A stretch of DNA of 18,951 nucleotides from Desulfobulbus sp. (GCA_028684915.1 JAQUEZ010000108.1:1-18951), one strand, 5' to 3'; counted from the first letter of the stretch, positions 1-8,109 are shown. Translations and numbers: made by a program. The notes: generated from the sequence alone by a model not told the origin.

Positions 1-368
1 TCCCATACCCCTCCAGAATGTTCTGAAAAATGCTTACAATCGATATGTTGTCGGCACTGTAAACGGTTTTCATTATCTCGTTAATAGAAAGCTATGATTA
101 ACAGGAATAGTCATGATTTACAGGAGATAGTTTGACTTGGAGCAGAAAATGTGACGCGATCCTCTATTGTTCTGGGGCCCCCTAGTGCGGATCAGCAAGC
201 CAAGTGGTGTGGGGGTGGGGTCGAGCCCCCTTACTACCCGATTAGTGATTTTTTGAAAATAGAGTCAAAAGCCGACTTGGTCTCTCTATTTCTCACCTTC
301 AGAGCCAACCCCTTGACACACAAAATTTTTAGTGAGCCGAAAGAGCTCGATAATTTCCAGGAAGAAAT
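1..368. other. Intergenic left edge, no convincing gene
   Basis: I see no convincing gene here. A plus-strand open frame from a GTG at 151 to 417 overlaps the 3' end of the ATPase gene, has no family resemblance and lacks a good ribosome-binding site, so it is not called. The stretch holds a tandem repeat (94-131), a GC-rich patch with a GGGG/CCCC hairpin around 210-230 and short palindromes near 175. It lies 3' of the ATPase gene and looks like the debris of a mobile-element end. Confidence 0.5.
94..131. repeat. Tandem ~19-20 bp repeat, member of dispersed ACAGGAG family
   Basis: Two adjacent units (94-112 and 113-131) share ATGATTwACAGGA and ATAGT, differing by one inserted G and one A/T change. 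The second continues into TTGACTTGG. That makes it a divergent copy of the ACAGGAG...GACTC motif found after other minus-strand genes at about 3990, 10042 and 11304. Function is unknown; tandem copies of this kind are common near insertion-sequence termini. Confidence 0.55.
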
Positions 369-2852
369 TCAGTGGCAATTTGTCATGTTGCCATTAGACA
401 AAAATTTGTTTTTTTGAACTACTCGCTCTATCGCTTGAAAGCTCTGAGTGCCTTGTTTAATAATTGTATGTAAATCAAAATAACGTGGCGAAAGGGAACT
501 TGAAGACCAAGTCGATAATAAATATTCTCGAAAACCACATGCTCTGCTGTACCTATCTTCTATTGAATAGGACTCCAAAGACCCAACTATTGATGCAACC
601 AATTGATCATCAAAAATAGGCGTATCGAAAACCATTGCATCAAGATAGGCGAAAGAGTAAACCCATCTTTTGATATGATAAGCTCCGATTGTAGTAATAC
701 GAAATTTAGAAGGCATTTCACCTATCAAGCCTGTTTCATCCTCATCAAATGTTAACCGCAAAGAAGTCTCTATTGTCTTTTTGTTGGTCATACGTCGCAG
801 AGCGGTCTCTGTTTGTTGAATCGTAAAACCATGTGTTTGAAACTCACTGACTACAGTATTTGTGTTGATAAATCCATCTCGATCTTTATGATTTTCTCCG
901 TTATCCAAAAATCCAAGAATCATTCCAACCAAAAAATGCTCTTTTATATCGCCGTACTTCACATCAAAAATATTCATCGCTAATGATGATTCTGGATTAT
1001 AATGAGAATAGTCGCCAAGTAACGCAGATTTTGAAAATTCATGGACAGGGATTGTATAATACCCTTCACTTTCTATTATTCTTATAATTTTTTCAGCATC
1101 AACATTAGGGCTTCCGATAAAATTCGTCACAAATTCAACTGCAGCCCTGATATTTCCCCCAGTGATGTTACTAAGCATTTCAATAAGATCTTTATTATTT
1201 TTTAGTGAGTAAAGTAAAGCTTGCAAGAAATATACTAGATTTTGAATATTAATATTTATTCCCTTTAAGGTCTCAACAGGAATATCGCCTTTTGCCATGC
1301 TAAGTGCAAAAAGCAACCTTTTTTCAATTACGTCGTCGACTCTTGGTGGTGAAATCGTAAATACTTTGTGAGGATATGCAGTTAAAGCTCCTGATTGCTT
1401 AGATTTGTAAAAAGTCTGAGGCCGTACAGACAAAAATACCGTTGCACTCCAGTCCTTTGCCAGCTCTTGTGCAATTATAAATGCATCCTGTTGTATTTCG
1501 AATGTTCTTTGGTCTGCATTGTCGATACATATAATAGTCTGTTTTTGTTGAGATATTGATATAAATTTTATTGATTTTTTTATGTGCCTGTCTTTCTCGG
1601 ATAATATTTTTTCAAGATGCTCTAATAATTTTTCATTATACTTAGATGGATCAGTATCCTTGTAGTCAGAATAAATTCCATTTTCAAATTTCCTTATCTC
1701 ATCCTTGTAAACATTTTTTATGAAATCTTTATGTGATATTTCTATCTTGTATTTTTCGTAAATTTGAGTTTCGATTTCAGTCAAAATAAAATCTTTTAAA
1801 GAATTACTCAATGAAGCCTTGGCACCTAAATCAATATATATATATAAAGCATTTTTGAACTCCTTGTACGCTGTTGTGTATTTAAGATTTTTAACGAATG
1901 ATGTTTTGCCAACTCCCACATCGCCGATTAATACAATAGGTCGCTGGCTAAGCGCTTCAGCCATTATTTCTGGGGTAAACTCTTTCTTTTTACCTTTGGA
2001 AGTAACTGGTGAAGTTTGAGGATGTGGCTCTGAATCGCTAAACATTGAAGCGTATCGTGCGTTAAGAATATTTTTACTAACAAGTGCGTGCTGTGACAAT
2101 GCTCCACTTTCGCAATAGCACGATTTGAAAAACTGTTCCTCAATGAGGCTACTTTCGATAATATCTTGAATGACGAGTTCAGCAACCTGTCTCAAGGTGG
2201 AGTGTGTTTGACTTTGAAATCGAATTTTCGGATAATTTATAAGTTTGGTTGAAAGCTTAAGCGGAACTCCAGATTGCCCTGTAGACAAAAGGCGAACAAT
2301 TCTTTTCTCGCGAACCCCGTTGTAAGATAAGTATTGCCATGCTTTTTCAAATTCTTTTAAAAAATGAGTTAAAGACGTTAAAACGATAGCATTACCTTGC
2401 GTTGGTACTTTCCCATCAAAACGAGTTGCTAAAAATGCTATTAATTGATGACCATTACATATTACTGCCAACTGAACACCTCTTCTAGAACAATATGTTT
2501 GAACTTGCTCGATTGCTTTGGAGGTGTTTTTGCTTAACAATTGAAGGGAAGGCAGGTCTACAATTAACTTTCCATCGGGATTGGCTGGCAATTCAAAGTG
2601 AACCCCTTCTCTTTTTGCCTCCCAAATGGCTTGACGAGGTTCCCCTAGTTCGTAGTCTGTGTACTGCAAATCTTGTGAAATTTCGACGTGAGTTAACTCT
2701 TTTGGCCAACCAAGGCATTTTTCTAAAATAACGTCAATGATATGAAAACGTGTCTCCGCCTCATTTTTATCATAAGACCTTTTTTCCAGGGAAGATATTA
2801 GTTTGCTTAGAGAAGCCTTGCTTTCTGCTAGTGTGGGGGTTTGAAATTGCAT
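369..2852 (-). CDS. P-loop ATPase with N-terminal HSDR_N-like PD-(D/E)xK domain, candidate defence protein
   Basis: 827 aa. Residues 30-145 resemble the N-terminal nuclease domain of type I restriction R subunits: an LGW segment near 48, D66, then E78-A-K80 as a D...ExK signature, and the typical CNG...F stretch at 132-140. A P-loop ATPase follows, with Walker A GDVGVGKTS at 310-318, Walker B IICIDNADQ at 440-448 and an LSVRP motif near 474-478, as in STAND/KAP-like NTPases. The ~250-residue C-terminal part is helical, without a recognised domain, and may be the sensor. No helicase motifs, methylase or specificity subunit are present, so this is not a type I restriction enzyme. It stands alone among candidate defence genes. 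The ATG at 2852 has no Shine-Dalgarno, so the start is uncertain; a palindrome lies 20-44 bp upstream. Architecture is seen in the sequence; the defence role is inferred. Confidence 0.75.
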   Translation of the reverse strand: MQFQTPTLAESKASLSKLISSLEKRSYDKNEAETRFHIIDVILEKCLGWPKELTHVEISQDLQYTDYELGEPRQAIWEAKREGVHFELPANPDGKLIVDLPSLQLLSKNTSKAIEQVQTYCSRRGVQLAVICNGHQLIAFLATRFDGKVPTQGNAIVLTSLTHFLKEFEKAWQYLSYNGVREKRIVRLLSTGQSGVPLKLSTKLINYPKIRFQSQTHSTLRQVAELVIQDIIESSLIEEQFFKSCYCESGALSQHALVSKNILNARYASMFSDSEPHPQTSPVTSKGKKKEFTPEIMAEALSQRPIVLIGDVGVGKTSFVKNLKYTTAYKEFKNALYIYIDLGAKASLSNSLKDFILTEIETQIYEKYKIEISHKDFIKNVYKDEIRKFENGIYSDYKDTDPSKYNEKLLEHLEKILSEKDRHIKKSIKFISISQQKQTIICIDNADQRTFEIQQDAFIIAQELAKDWSATVFLSVRPQTFYKSKQSGALTAYPHKVFTISPPRVDDVIEKRLLFALSMAKGDIPVETLKGININIQNLVYFLQALLYSLKNNKDLIEMLSNITGGNIRAAVEFVTNFIGSPNVDAEKIIRIIESEGYYTIPVHEFSKSALLGDYSHYNPESSLAMNIFDVKYGDIKEHFLVGMILGFLDNGENHKDRDGFINTNTVVSEFQTHGFTIQQTETALRRMTNKKTIETSLRLTFDEDETGLIGEMPSKFRITTIGAYHIKRWVYSFAYLDAMVFDTPIFDDQLVASIVGSLESYSIEDRYSRACGFREYLLSTWSSSSLSPRYFDLHTIIKQGTQSFQAIERVVQKNKFLSNGNMTNCH

Positions 2853-2871
2853 AATAAAAATGTCAAGTTGG

Positions 2872-2896
2872 TTATATTGTAGGCGCTACAATGTAA
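2872..2896. promoter_or_regulatory. Palindromic operator candidate upstream of the ATPase gene
   Basis: The core ATTGTAG-GCG-CTACAAT (2876-2892) is a perfect 7-bp dyad around a 3-bp centre. It extends outward as TTA/TAA with one mismatched pair, giving a 25-bp palindrome. On the minus strand it ends about 20 bp before the ATPase ATG and contains a TACAAT that could serve as a -10 box. Its position suits a repressor operator; several defence systems are controlled by repressors binding such palindromes. No regulator gene is adjacent. Confidence 0.5.
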
Positions 2897-3062
2897 TTTT
2901 ATCTTTTTTATAAAAAATCTAATTAAGCATTTTTTAAAAAAACAAAAAACAATTTCCTCTTGAAAAATGTGACTATTATTATAACAAATTATTAGCTGGT
3001 TTCGGTTAATCACTCATTGGTGCCAGGTAATATGCTCAGAAACTTAGATGTTTAGGATTATG

Positions 3063-3078
3063 CTAACTGGTTATCATG
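3063..3078. repeat. CTAACTGGwTATCATG element, copy 1
   Basis: Plus-strand CTAACTGGTTATCATG followed by CAGTTTTAAG and AATAACC. GGTTAT and ATAACC form an inverted repeat around a ~14-nt loop. Matching copies lie at 11188 and 14098, each upstream of a minus-strand gene. Read on the minus strand it ends CCAGTTAG, which superficially resembles an attC right core (GTTRRRY), but I could not find a matching left core. Confidence 0.6.
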
Positions 3079-3255
3079 CAGTTTTAAGAATAACCAAAAA
3101 CCGTTAAACTCTCAGCAACGATAAGGTTAAGGAGTCACACTATTTCAGAGAAATGTGAACTATGGCCACGTGCATCCACCATTGTTTTATTCATTGGGTG
3201 TGTCGTGCCGATTTAATTCATTGCTGGTAAAACCACCGTCAGATGTGTTTCGTGG

Positions 3256-3765
3256 TTATGTGGCGGGGAGATCGAGTACCTTTCTGAGCGCTTCGCGTTG
3301 TGCATCGGCCGCAACCGTCAACATTAGTTTTGGGTCGACCGCTTTGTTCCGTAGATTGTCTTCAAATACCTTTAACGCCATTCGCGCATACTTGAGCCTC
3401 TCCTCTGCCCCTCCCAAGCTTGAGTCTCCTACGAGATTGAAGTTGCTATATAGCACGTCTATGGCAGCAGCCTCCGGAAGAGCGTAGTAGACCACGGGCA
3501 TTGTCTTGGCGTATGTATAACAATCAGCGCGAGAAACAATTGGTATATTATGGATTAGCTGGTTTGGGTTTATTTGGCCTTCCTCGATCAAGGTCATTAA
3601 TCCCTTCCATCCCGAGTAGAGATGCGCCATTTCGCGGTAGAGCGCTTCACGAAGGATCTTTTTGTTGGCACGCTGTACGAAATAGGTTTTGACGGGTTCG
3701 GCCAGGAAGGCTGTGACAAAGCCCGCGATAGTGCCAATCACCAACTCCCATGCCTTGGTTTCCAT
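3256..3765 (-). CDS. Hypothetical protein with N-terminal membrane anchor
   Basis: 169 aa, family not recognised. Residues 6-24 form one hydrophobic segment (WELVIGTIAGFVTAFLAEP), followed by a basic, helix-rich region (VQRANKKILREALYREMAHL) and no cysteine cluster or catalytic motif I can name. This suggests a single-pass inner-membrane protein with a cytoplasmic helical domain. The ATG at 3765 is well supported by an AGGAGG ribosome-binding site a few bases upstream. It stands alone between larger intergenic regions, downstream of the HEPN-motif gene on the same strand. A role as accessory or effector of a neighbouring defence gene is possible but not shown. Confidence 0.65.
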   Translation of the reverse strand: METKAWELVIGTIAGFVTAFLAEPVKTYFVQRANKKILREALYREMAHLYSGWKGLMTLIEEGQINPNQLIHNIPIVSRADCYTYAKTMPVVYYALPEAAAIDVLYSNFNLVGDSSLGGAEERLKYARMALKVFEDNLRNKAVDPKLMLTVAADAQREALRKVLDLPAT

Positions 3766-3974
3766 AGGGACCTCCTCATTTCAATACACACCTAATAAGG
3801 GCCAGGAATGATCCCCAGAAGGTGCCATTTTATTTTTTGCTTATGCTTATCTAAATCGTAATTATGTAAATATAGAAGACGAAAAAGTGTATTTCTAATT
3901 ACAACTAGCTCATATTGAGCATATTTTTATTATTCTGTTGGAAAGAAATACCTGATTAGTGGTCAACATATTGT

Positions 3975-4026
3975 TCTAATCAAGATAAACAGGAGAAATC
4001 TGGACTCATAACGGGAAAATCACCGG
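3975..4026. repeat. Dispersed ACAGGAG...GACTC repeat, copy D
   Basis: Plus strand: TCTAATCAAGATAAACAGG, then AGAAATCTGGACTCATAACGG, ending at CACCGG. It aligns over its whole length with 11289-11341 and over its core with 10030-10066. It begins about 30 bp beyond the stop codon of the minus-strand gene at 4054. The shared position relative to gene ends suggests an element-end or cassette-boundary sequence. Confidence 0.65.
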
Positions 4027-4037
4027 TTAATCTGGTG
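4021..4037 (-). terminator. Weak terminator-like hairpin after the HEPN-motif gene
   Basis: Read on the minus strand, CACCAG-ATTAA-CCGGTG forms a 6-bp stem (one G-U pair) with a 5-nt loop, followed by ATTTTCCC. It begins 17 bp after the stop at 4054. The T-tract is short, so rho-independent activity would be weak. It overlaps the edge of the dispersed repeat. Confidence 0.35.
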
Positions 4038-4053
4038 CACTTTGTTGTTGAAA

Positions 4054-4953
4054 TTAAATATTCTGACCATAGGACCTGGGGATAATGCTTGTTGTAATGG
4101 ATAATTTGGAAAATGCGCCATGCCCAGGGTCAGGCTTTCCATTATGCAAATAAGCTAGACTCCATTGAATGACTTGCTTAAGATAAATTTTCCTGCTCTC
4201 CTTGAGTTGTGTCAGTTCATGTTGATTGAAGAATTTTTCAAACCCAGCGAATGATTGCTCGGCTGTCCTGAATGGATCAAACAAACCATAGGAAGACCAG
4301 GAAACAATTAGTGACCAAATTCTAACCAGAATGTTGATATCCTTGTCGATTAAGTCCCATGTTATGGTTGGGTTCTTCTCATTGTGAGCGATGGCGGTAT
4401 TTCTAAACATGAATGCTGGCGAATTTTCGTTTGTGAAGTAACCTGATTTTTTGTCCAGCTTGGCATTTATATAGTCGATCTCTTCTTTTGTGCATGCACC
4501 ATCTTTCTCAATGAAGACGCATGTTTCTGTCCATAGCTTCCTAAGGGAATTGTCGCGGTTGTCTTTGCTGACCAGTTTACCAAGCAATGAAAATACTGCG
4601 TAAGTCCCGCCAACAAGCCATTGCGAAAGAAAAACATACTTTTTAAATGGATTGCTTTCAGTTACCGTGTTCTGAAATGCATATTTCATTGATCTCCACT
4701 CTATGAGCTCTAGCATTAGCTCATTAATTCCTTGCGGAAAGTTTCCATTTTTGAAATCATCGCTCTTTAGCCAAACTTCAATTTTATTGATTTCATGGCA
4801 CCAGATATTTTTTGCATCTTCAGTGGTTGCTTTATTGAACTGACTCCTGAAATATTCCAACCTCTTGTTTGACTCTTCTTGTGACAAGCATCTATTGGTC
4901 GCGTTATACGCATGATTTTTTGCATCTTCAATGGTTAGTATGCTCATCTTCAT
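4054..4953 (-). CDS. HEPN-motif protein (AbiU2/AbiV-like), candidate abortive-infection RNase
   Basis: 299 aa, helix-rich and soluble. The key signal is R184-N-T-A-I-A-H190-N, which fits the HEPN RNase signature Rx4-6H with a polar residue after the arginine. It sits after a long helical segment (105-170), as in AbiU2- and AbiV-type HEPN proteins. HEPN enzymes cleave RNA and commonly act as toxins or abortive-infection effectors. No nucleotidyltransferase (MNT) or obvious antitoxin gene is adjacent; the next gene downstream is the membrane-anchored hypothetical. Start is ATG at 4953 or the second in-frame ATG at 4947; neither has a strong ribosome-binding site. The group II intron ends 97 bp upstream. 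The motif is seen; the family is inferred from one motif and fold expectation. Confidence 0.6.
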   Translation of the reverse strand: MKMSILTIEDAKNHAYNATNRCLSQEESNKRLEYFRSQFNKATTEDAKNIWCHEINKIEVWLKSDDFKNGNFPQGINELMLELIEWRSMKYAFQNTVTESNPFKKYVFLSQWLVGGTYAVFSLLGKLVSKDNRDNSLRKLWTETCVFIEKDGACTKEEIDYINAKLDKKSGYFTNENSPAFMFRNTAIAHNEKNPTITWDLIDKDINILVRIWSLIVSWSSYGLFDPFRTAEQSFAGFEKFFNQHELTQLKESRKIYLKQVIQWSLAYLHNGKPDPGHGAFSKLSITTSIIPRSYGQNI

Positions 4954-5050
4954 CTTTCAACAAGTATTTATGCGTATCCGCACATCACCATTAAAAAGAA
5001 TGGTATGCGAAAAGACATCATCATTTACTGAAAATTTTCTTCTCAAAAAG

Positions 5051-5179
5051 GTCGAGTAGACCGGTTTCTCCAATAAAGACAAGTCATCCATGGCAAGCCC
5101 TTTCTTTACGCCTCGCTGCACGCAGCTAATACGTGTTCTTCCTTCTTTGACTTTATCTCACCGTTGATTCCGGCCCCTC
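5051..5179 (-). ncRNA. Intron domain VI with ~105-nt loop insertion
   Basis: The 5' strand GAGGGGCCGG (5179-5170) pairs with the 3' strand CCGGUCUACUC (5064-5054): ten pairs, two of them G-U, with A5057 the only bulged base. That A is the seventh nucleotide from the intron's 3' end, the usual branch-point position. Domain VI normally closes with a short loop; here about 105 nt (5065-5169) separate the two strands. The insert contains GCTGC/GCAGC and ATAAAG/CTTTAT pairs and could fold further. Confidence 0.7.
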
Positions 5180-5182
5180 ACA

Positions 5183-5215
5183 GAACCGTGCTTGCGCTAT
5201 TTACGCACACGGCTC
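5183..5215 (-). ncRNA. Group II intron domain V (catalytic hairpin)
   Basis: On the minus strand GAGCCGUGUGCGU, a short internal bulge/loop, then GCGCAAGCACGGUUC form the conserved 33-nt domain V hairpin just after the maturase stop codon. The GAGCCG...CGGUUC closing helix and central GUGCG/CGCA pairing are diagnostic and show that the catalytic core is intact. Confidence 0.9.
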
Positions 5216-5216
5216 C

Positions 5217-6587
5217 TCATATGGTATTTGCAGGTACTCCGATCATACTGACCAGGATTCGGGGTTTCGGGAGCGGGAATCGTTTTAGAAATTCATTGAA
5301 CTTTTCCCAGTTGAGACAACGTCGTCGGCCTCTACGGTTAAACCACCTGAAGAGCAACCTGCAGACAGATTGCCCAAATCGTAAAATTCCACGATAATTG
5401 TCGGTCACACCGTAGTAGTTGTAATGCCCTCTCAGTTTGGAGATCGTCGTTTTCCAAATGTCTTTGGTCGGCAACGTCCTGTTACTCCTGAGCCATTCCT
5501 TGAAGGCCTTCAACTTGGCGACGAACTTCTTCCGTGCCGTAACTCGTTTCATCCGAAACCCATTGCCGTATCTTCTTGTTCCGCAATAGTGAGTGAGGCC
5601 TAGAAAATCAAACGTCTCTGCCCTCCTCCCTTTTTGCTTCGCATTGCGAACGGCAAATCTGCCAAACTCGATCACCTTGGTTTTGGTCGGCTCCACTTCG
5701 AGGCTGAATTTTCCCAGCCGCTCCACCAATTCTTCCCGAAACTGCTCTGCATCCACTTTGTACTGGAAGCAGACAACGAAATCATCGGCGTAGCGGATGA
5801 GCCGGGCATAGCCCATGCACCTCTTGCGGTATACCCTTTCAAACCAGAGATCCAGGGCATAATGCAGATAGATATTTGCCAGCAGTGGCGAAATCACCCC
5901 TCCTTGCGGAGTGCCGTCGTCACTTACCGTGACACTCCCATCTTCTGACACCCCGGCTTTGAGAATACGTTTCACCATGCGTTGAATCCTTTTGTCTTCA
6001 ACCCGATGTCCCAAGAATTTCAAGAGCCATTCTTGGTTCACGTTATCGAAGAAGCCCTTAATGTCGGCCTCGACAATATGGTTGATCGGCCTGCGCTCCA
6101 TTGTCAGGCTCAGAGCCCGGAGAGCGTCGTGGCAGCTCCGACCAGGACGGAATCCGTATGAATCTCCTATAAAATCATTCTCATAGATTGATTCGAGAAT
6201 GCGCACAAGACCAGCTTGGACCAGCTTGTCTTCAAAGCATGGAATCCCCAAAGGACGCAGCTTGGCGCTGCCAGGCTTGGGAATGTATTTCCGCCTGACA
6301 GCTTGCGGAATATACGCCATCCGGTGCAGCCTCCCTACCAGATCGACAAGGTTGCTCTCCAGATTCTCGGCATATTCAGCTTTGGTCATTTCATCGATGC
6401 CGGCAGCTGCATCCTTGCGCAGCCGCTGAAAGCATCCCCGCAGCAACTCCTCGTTCATCAAGTGATACAAACTGGTGAACTGGAAACCAGGAGTCTTGCG
6501 GGCTTTCTCTGCTATGCGTTGTAATTTTGTTGCCACTGATGGCCCGCTGCTGTGAACGGACAGTGTTTCCTCACTCCGCGCTACCAT
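5217..6587 (-). CDS. ltrA: Group II intron reverse transcriptase/maturase
   Basis: 456 aa from the ATG at 6587, which has AAGGAGG six bases upstream; an in-frame ATG at 6614 lacks this signal. The protein copies the intron into DNA during retrohoming and assists splicing. Visible RT blocks include the finger motif RRKYIPKPGSAKLRPLGIP, GFRPGRSCHDAL, the TPQGGVISPLLANIYL block and the catalytic IRYADDF motif. A maturase (domain X) stretch with KLRGHYNYYGV follows. It ends without the Cys-rich HNH endonuclease domain of some relatives, so mobility would depend on replication forks or other strand sources. The frame is intact. The stop codon abuts domain V, as is usual for ORFs extending out of domain IV. 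Confidence 0.95.
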   Translation of the reverse strand: MVARSEETLSVHSSGPSVATKLQRIAEKARKTPGFQFTSLYHLMNEELLRGCFQRLRKDAAAGIDEMTKAEYAENLESNLVDLVGRLHRMAYIPQAVRRKYIPKPGSAKLRPLGIPCFEDKLVQAGLVRILESIYENDFIGDSYGFRPGRSCHDALRALSLTMERRPINHIVEADIKGFFDNVNQEWLLKFLGHRVEDKRIQRMVKRILKAGVSEDGSVTVSDDGTPQGGVISPLLANIYLHYALDLWFERVYRKRCMGYARLIRYADDFVVCFQYKVDAEQFREELVERLGKFSLEVEPTKTKVIEFGRFAVRNAKQKGRRAETFDFLGLTHYCGTRRYGNGFRMKRVTARKKFVAKLKAFKEWLRSNRTLPTKDIWKTTISKLRGHYNYYGVTDNYRGILRFGQSVCRLLFRWFNRRGRRRCLNWEKFNEFLKRFPLPKPRILVSMIGVPANTI

Positions 6588-7207
6588 ATGTAGCCTCCTT
6601 TCCTCCAGCCGCATTACGGGCCTTCACTGGTACTACGAGGCTATCCGACTCCCTGTGCCTTGTTTGCCTTCCTCCTTTTTCAGTTGTCAGGCATACTCTC
6701 GATACTCCGAAAGAGACACAGGGTCTCCCGGGTTGCCGTGCATTCCCAATGTCAGACATGCCATGGTCTCCGACCCCGGGAAGCAGCCAGCTGCTTGCCA
6801 TTAGCGGCGCTGACTGTGTTGACTTCCATCTGTTAAACAATGTCGTCCTTCCGACTAGGAAAATTACGGGGCTCAATCCCTTCAACCTTTCGGCTTACGG
6901 CCTGCCTGCTCGCTATCCTACGCTTAAAGCTTCATGTTACCATGAAGCCTCCAAGGACTCGCTACCCGGTGGTTGGCCAGCCTTCCGGGGCGGGATTCAC
7001 ACCCGCTGAAATACACGACCTTGCCCGGCCGCACTCAACATTGTTCCAATACATCGAAACCGGGAGTTGAACCCGCCGCCCTCTAAGTCGCTCAACACTC
7101 CCAGGGTACACCGGGACACCATCAGCGAAAAAGCGTGGCCTGCCCCCTATTGTCCATCTCCTATTATTAAGGCGGGGTGTGTCATCCTTTCCCATTCTTC
7201 GATCAGT

Positions 7208-7666
7208 TCAATACTTACTTAGAACCTCTTTCACCGTCCTAGCCATATCATCCTTGATTTTTTCCCGCAACTCATCCATATCCAATTCCTGCTTTTGGAT
7301 AATCATCCAGTGCGCGAGTTGCTTAGGGATGGAAAACCTTTCTATTTTTTCGCCGTCAGGAGATGAGGCAACGATATTTGGTGTGCTGCAGTAGAGATCA
7401 GTACTGCAAATGATCCAGGATTTGGGAAGTCTGGTTATTGGCCGGAGCTTCTGTTGTCGCTCGTCATGGAGTTTACCGGAAATTCTGCGAAAGTAAGCGT
7501 CAGGGACATTTCTGTCAGCCACAAGAGCTTCGCATCCCCTGATGCATTCATTACAGATGTATGGCGCATCTTCATTGGGACCGGTGACGACAAACTCAAA
7601 TTCGTCAGAGGTCTTGCCGCAGAAACTGCAGGTGCAGAATTCTTCATGAGATTGATCTTCGTTCAT
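7208..7666 (-). CDS. Small ClpX-type C4 zinc-finger protein (paralogue 1)
   Basis: 152 aa. The N-terminus carries the ClpX-type C4 zinc-binding module: C13-x2-C16 (SFCGK) and C38-x2-C41 (YICNECIRGCEAL). In ClpX this module dimerises and recruits adaptors or substrates. The AAA+ ATPase part of ClpX is absent; instead there is an unrecognised ~85-residue C-terminal domain (LRPITRLPKSW ... SPDG ... MDELREKIKDD). It overlaps the upstream gene by four bases (ATGA), implying translational coupling and a BASS/V4R-like/zinc-finger operon. A clear paralogue with the same two-part layout lies at 15055-15507. A role in binding other proteins is plausible; the function is unknown. The intron lies about 90 bp beyond its stop. 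Confidence 0.8.
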   Translation of the reverse strand: MNEDQSHEEFCTCSFCGKTSDEFEFVVTGPNEDAPYICNECIRGCEALVADRNVPDAYFRRISGKLHDERQQKLRPITRLPKSWIICSTDLYCSTPNIVASSPDGEKIERFSIPKQLAHWMIIQKQELDMDELREKIKDDMARTVKEVLSKY

Positions 7667-8109
7667 AGGGTTACAATAAATTCACAAACGTCGTCACCAT
7701 TACCAATAGTACGTCTGCTTTCAACTGTTACCGTTTTACTGGTCACCTTGGAAAAGATGATTTCCATCATACCCAGAGAACAGAGGCACTGGACAGGGTG
7801 AAGATCAATAAGGCCAGATCGGACTAAAGGGCATCCGCACTCATGGAAAATGCCATGAGCCAAACCATTCTCCAGCGTCCATCCACCTTTCAATTGGCGA
7901 GCATTACGAAGGGCATTCCAGCCATTGACGAGATCTTCCACGGTTTCAATTGGCCGCTCTAAGTAGCTCTCGCATAACACCAACAAATCATTGACGCAGT
8001 CGGTACCAGCCTCCTTCATGATCGATACCTTTTGCGTATCTTCTAGTTGGCTAATACTAGCATGTAAATTTGAGACCCATCTTCGATTTTTATTAATTGG
8101 AATCTTCAT
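7663..8109 (-). CDS. Cysteine-rich V4R / DUF6144-like protein
   Basis: 148 aa. The C-terminal half (ECGCPLV...HPVQCLCSLGMMEIIFSKV...VTVESRRTIGNGDDVCEFIV) matches the general pattern of V4R-superfamily small-molecule or metal-binding domains, including DUF6144-like and L-2-amino-thiazoline-4-carboxylic-acid-hydrolase-like proteins: paired cysteines, a CxC-S-G segment and a final GD-x-C-F strand. Cysteines at 91, 93, 108, 110 and 142 are candidate ligands. The N-terminal half is helical. It starts 19 bp after the BASS transporter stop and overlaps the zinc-finger gene by 4 bp, so it sits in the middle of a three-gene operon. The ATG at 8109 has only a weak AAGCAG ribosome-binding site. Family placement comes from pattern recognition, not a search. 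Confidence 0.6.
   Translation of the reverse strand: MKIPINKNRRWVSNLHASISQLEDTQKVSIMKEAGTDCVNDLLVLCESYLERPIETVEDLVNGWNALRNARQLKGGWTLENGLAHGIFHECGCPLVRSGLIDLHPVQCLCSLGMMEIIFSKVTSKTVTVESRRTIGNGDDVCEFIVTL

Larger units (their letters stand above)
2853..3255. other. AT-rich intergenic region upstream of the ATPase gene
   Basis: No gene is supported; the minus-strand open frame 2828-3013 overlaps the ATPase start and is low-complexity. The region contains the palindrome at 2872-2896, long A/T tracts (2905-2960), the CTAACTGG element at 3063-3078 with its inverted repeat reaching 3095, and a degenerate AGAAATGTGAACT motif at 3149-3161, about 95 bp beyond the stop of the next gene. Confidence 0.5.
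5051..7119 (-). mobile_element. Complete group II intron with maturase gene
   Basis: The 5' end is called at GTGTCCCGG (7119), matching the GUGYG-type start of bacterial group II introns; the 3' end is CUACUCGAC (5051). Between them lie about 530 nt of structured RNA domains I-IV, the reverse-transcriptase gene, a canonical domain V and a domain VI whose bulged A is 7 nt from the 3' end. Length is about 2.07 kb. The element is inserted between the zinc-finger gene (stop at 7208) and the HEPN-motif gene, on their coding strand. It is richer in GC than the genes on its left. The 5' boundary is less certain than the 3' one because I could not confirm exon-binding sequences with confidence. Confidence 0.8.

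Noticed and set aside
151..417. 88-codon plus-strand frame starting with GTG
   Set aside because: It overlaps the ATPase 3' end, has no ribosome-binding site and no recognisable family features.
369..2852. Type I restriction R subunit
   Set aside because: Only the N-terminal nuclease-like domain matches; helicase motifs and HsdM/HsdS genes are absent.
4957..5091. 44-codon minus-strand open frame starting in the domain VI loop and running through the intron's 3' end to just before the HEPN-motif gene
   Set aside because: It has an AAAGGG-like signal before the ATG, but it crosses the predicted splice site, is short and resembles no family. It is most simply the side effect of an open frame through the insertion.
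6615..7195. Several open frames upstream of the maturase
   Set aside because: They lie in the structured 5' RNA domains of the group II intron, have no family similarity and no translation signals.
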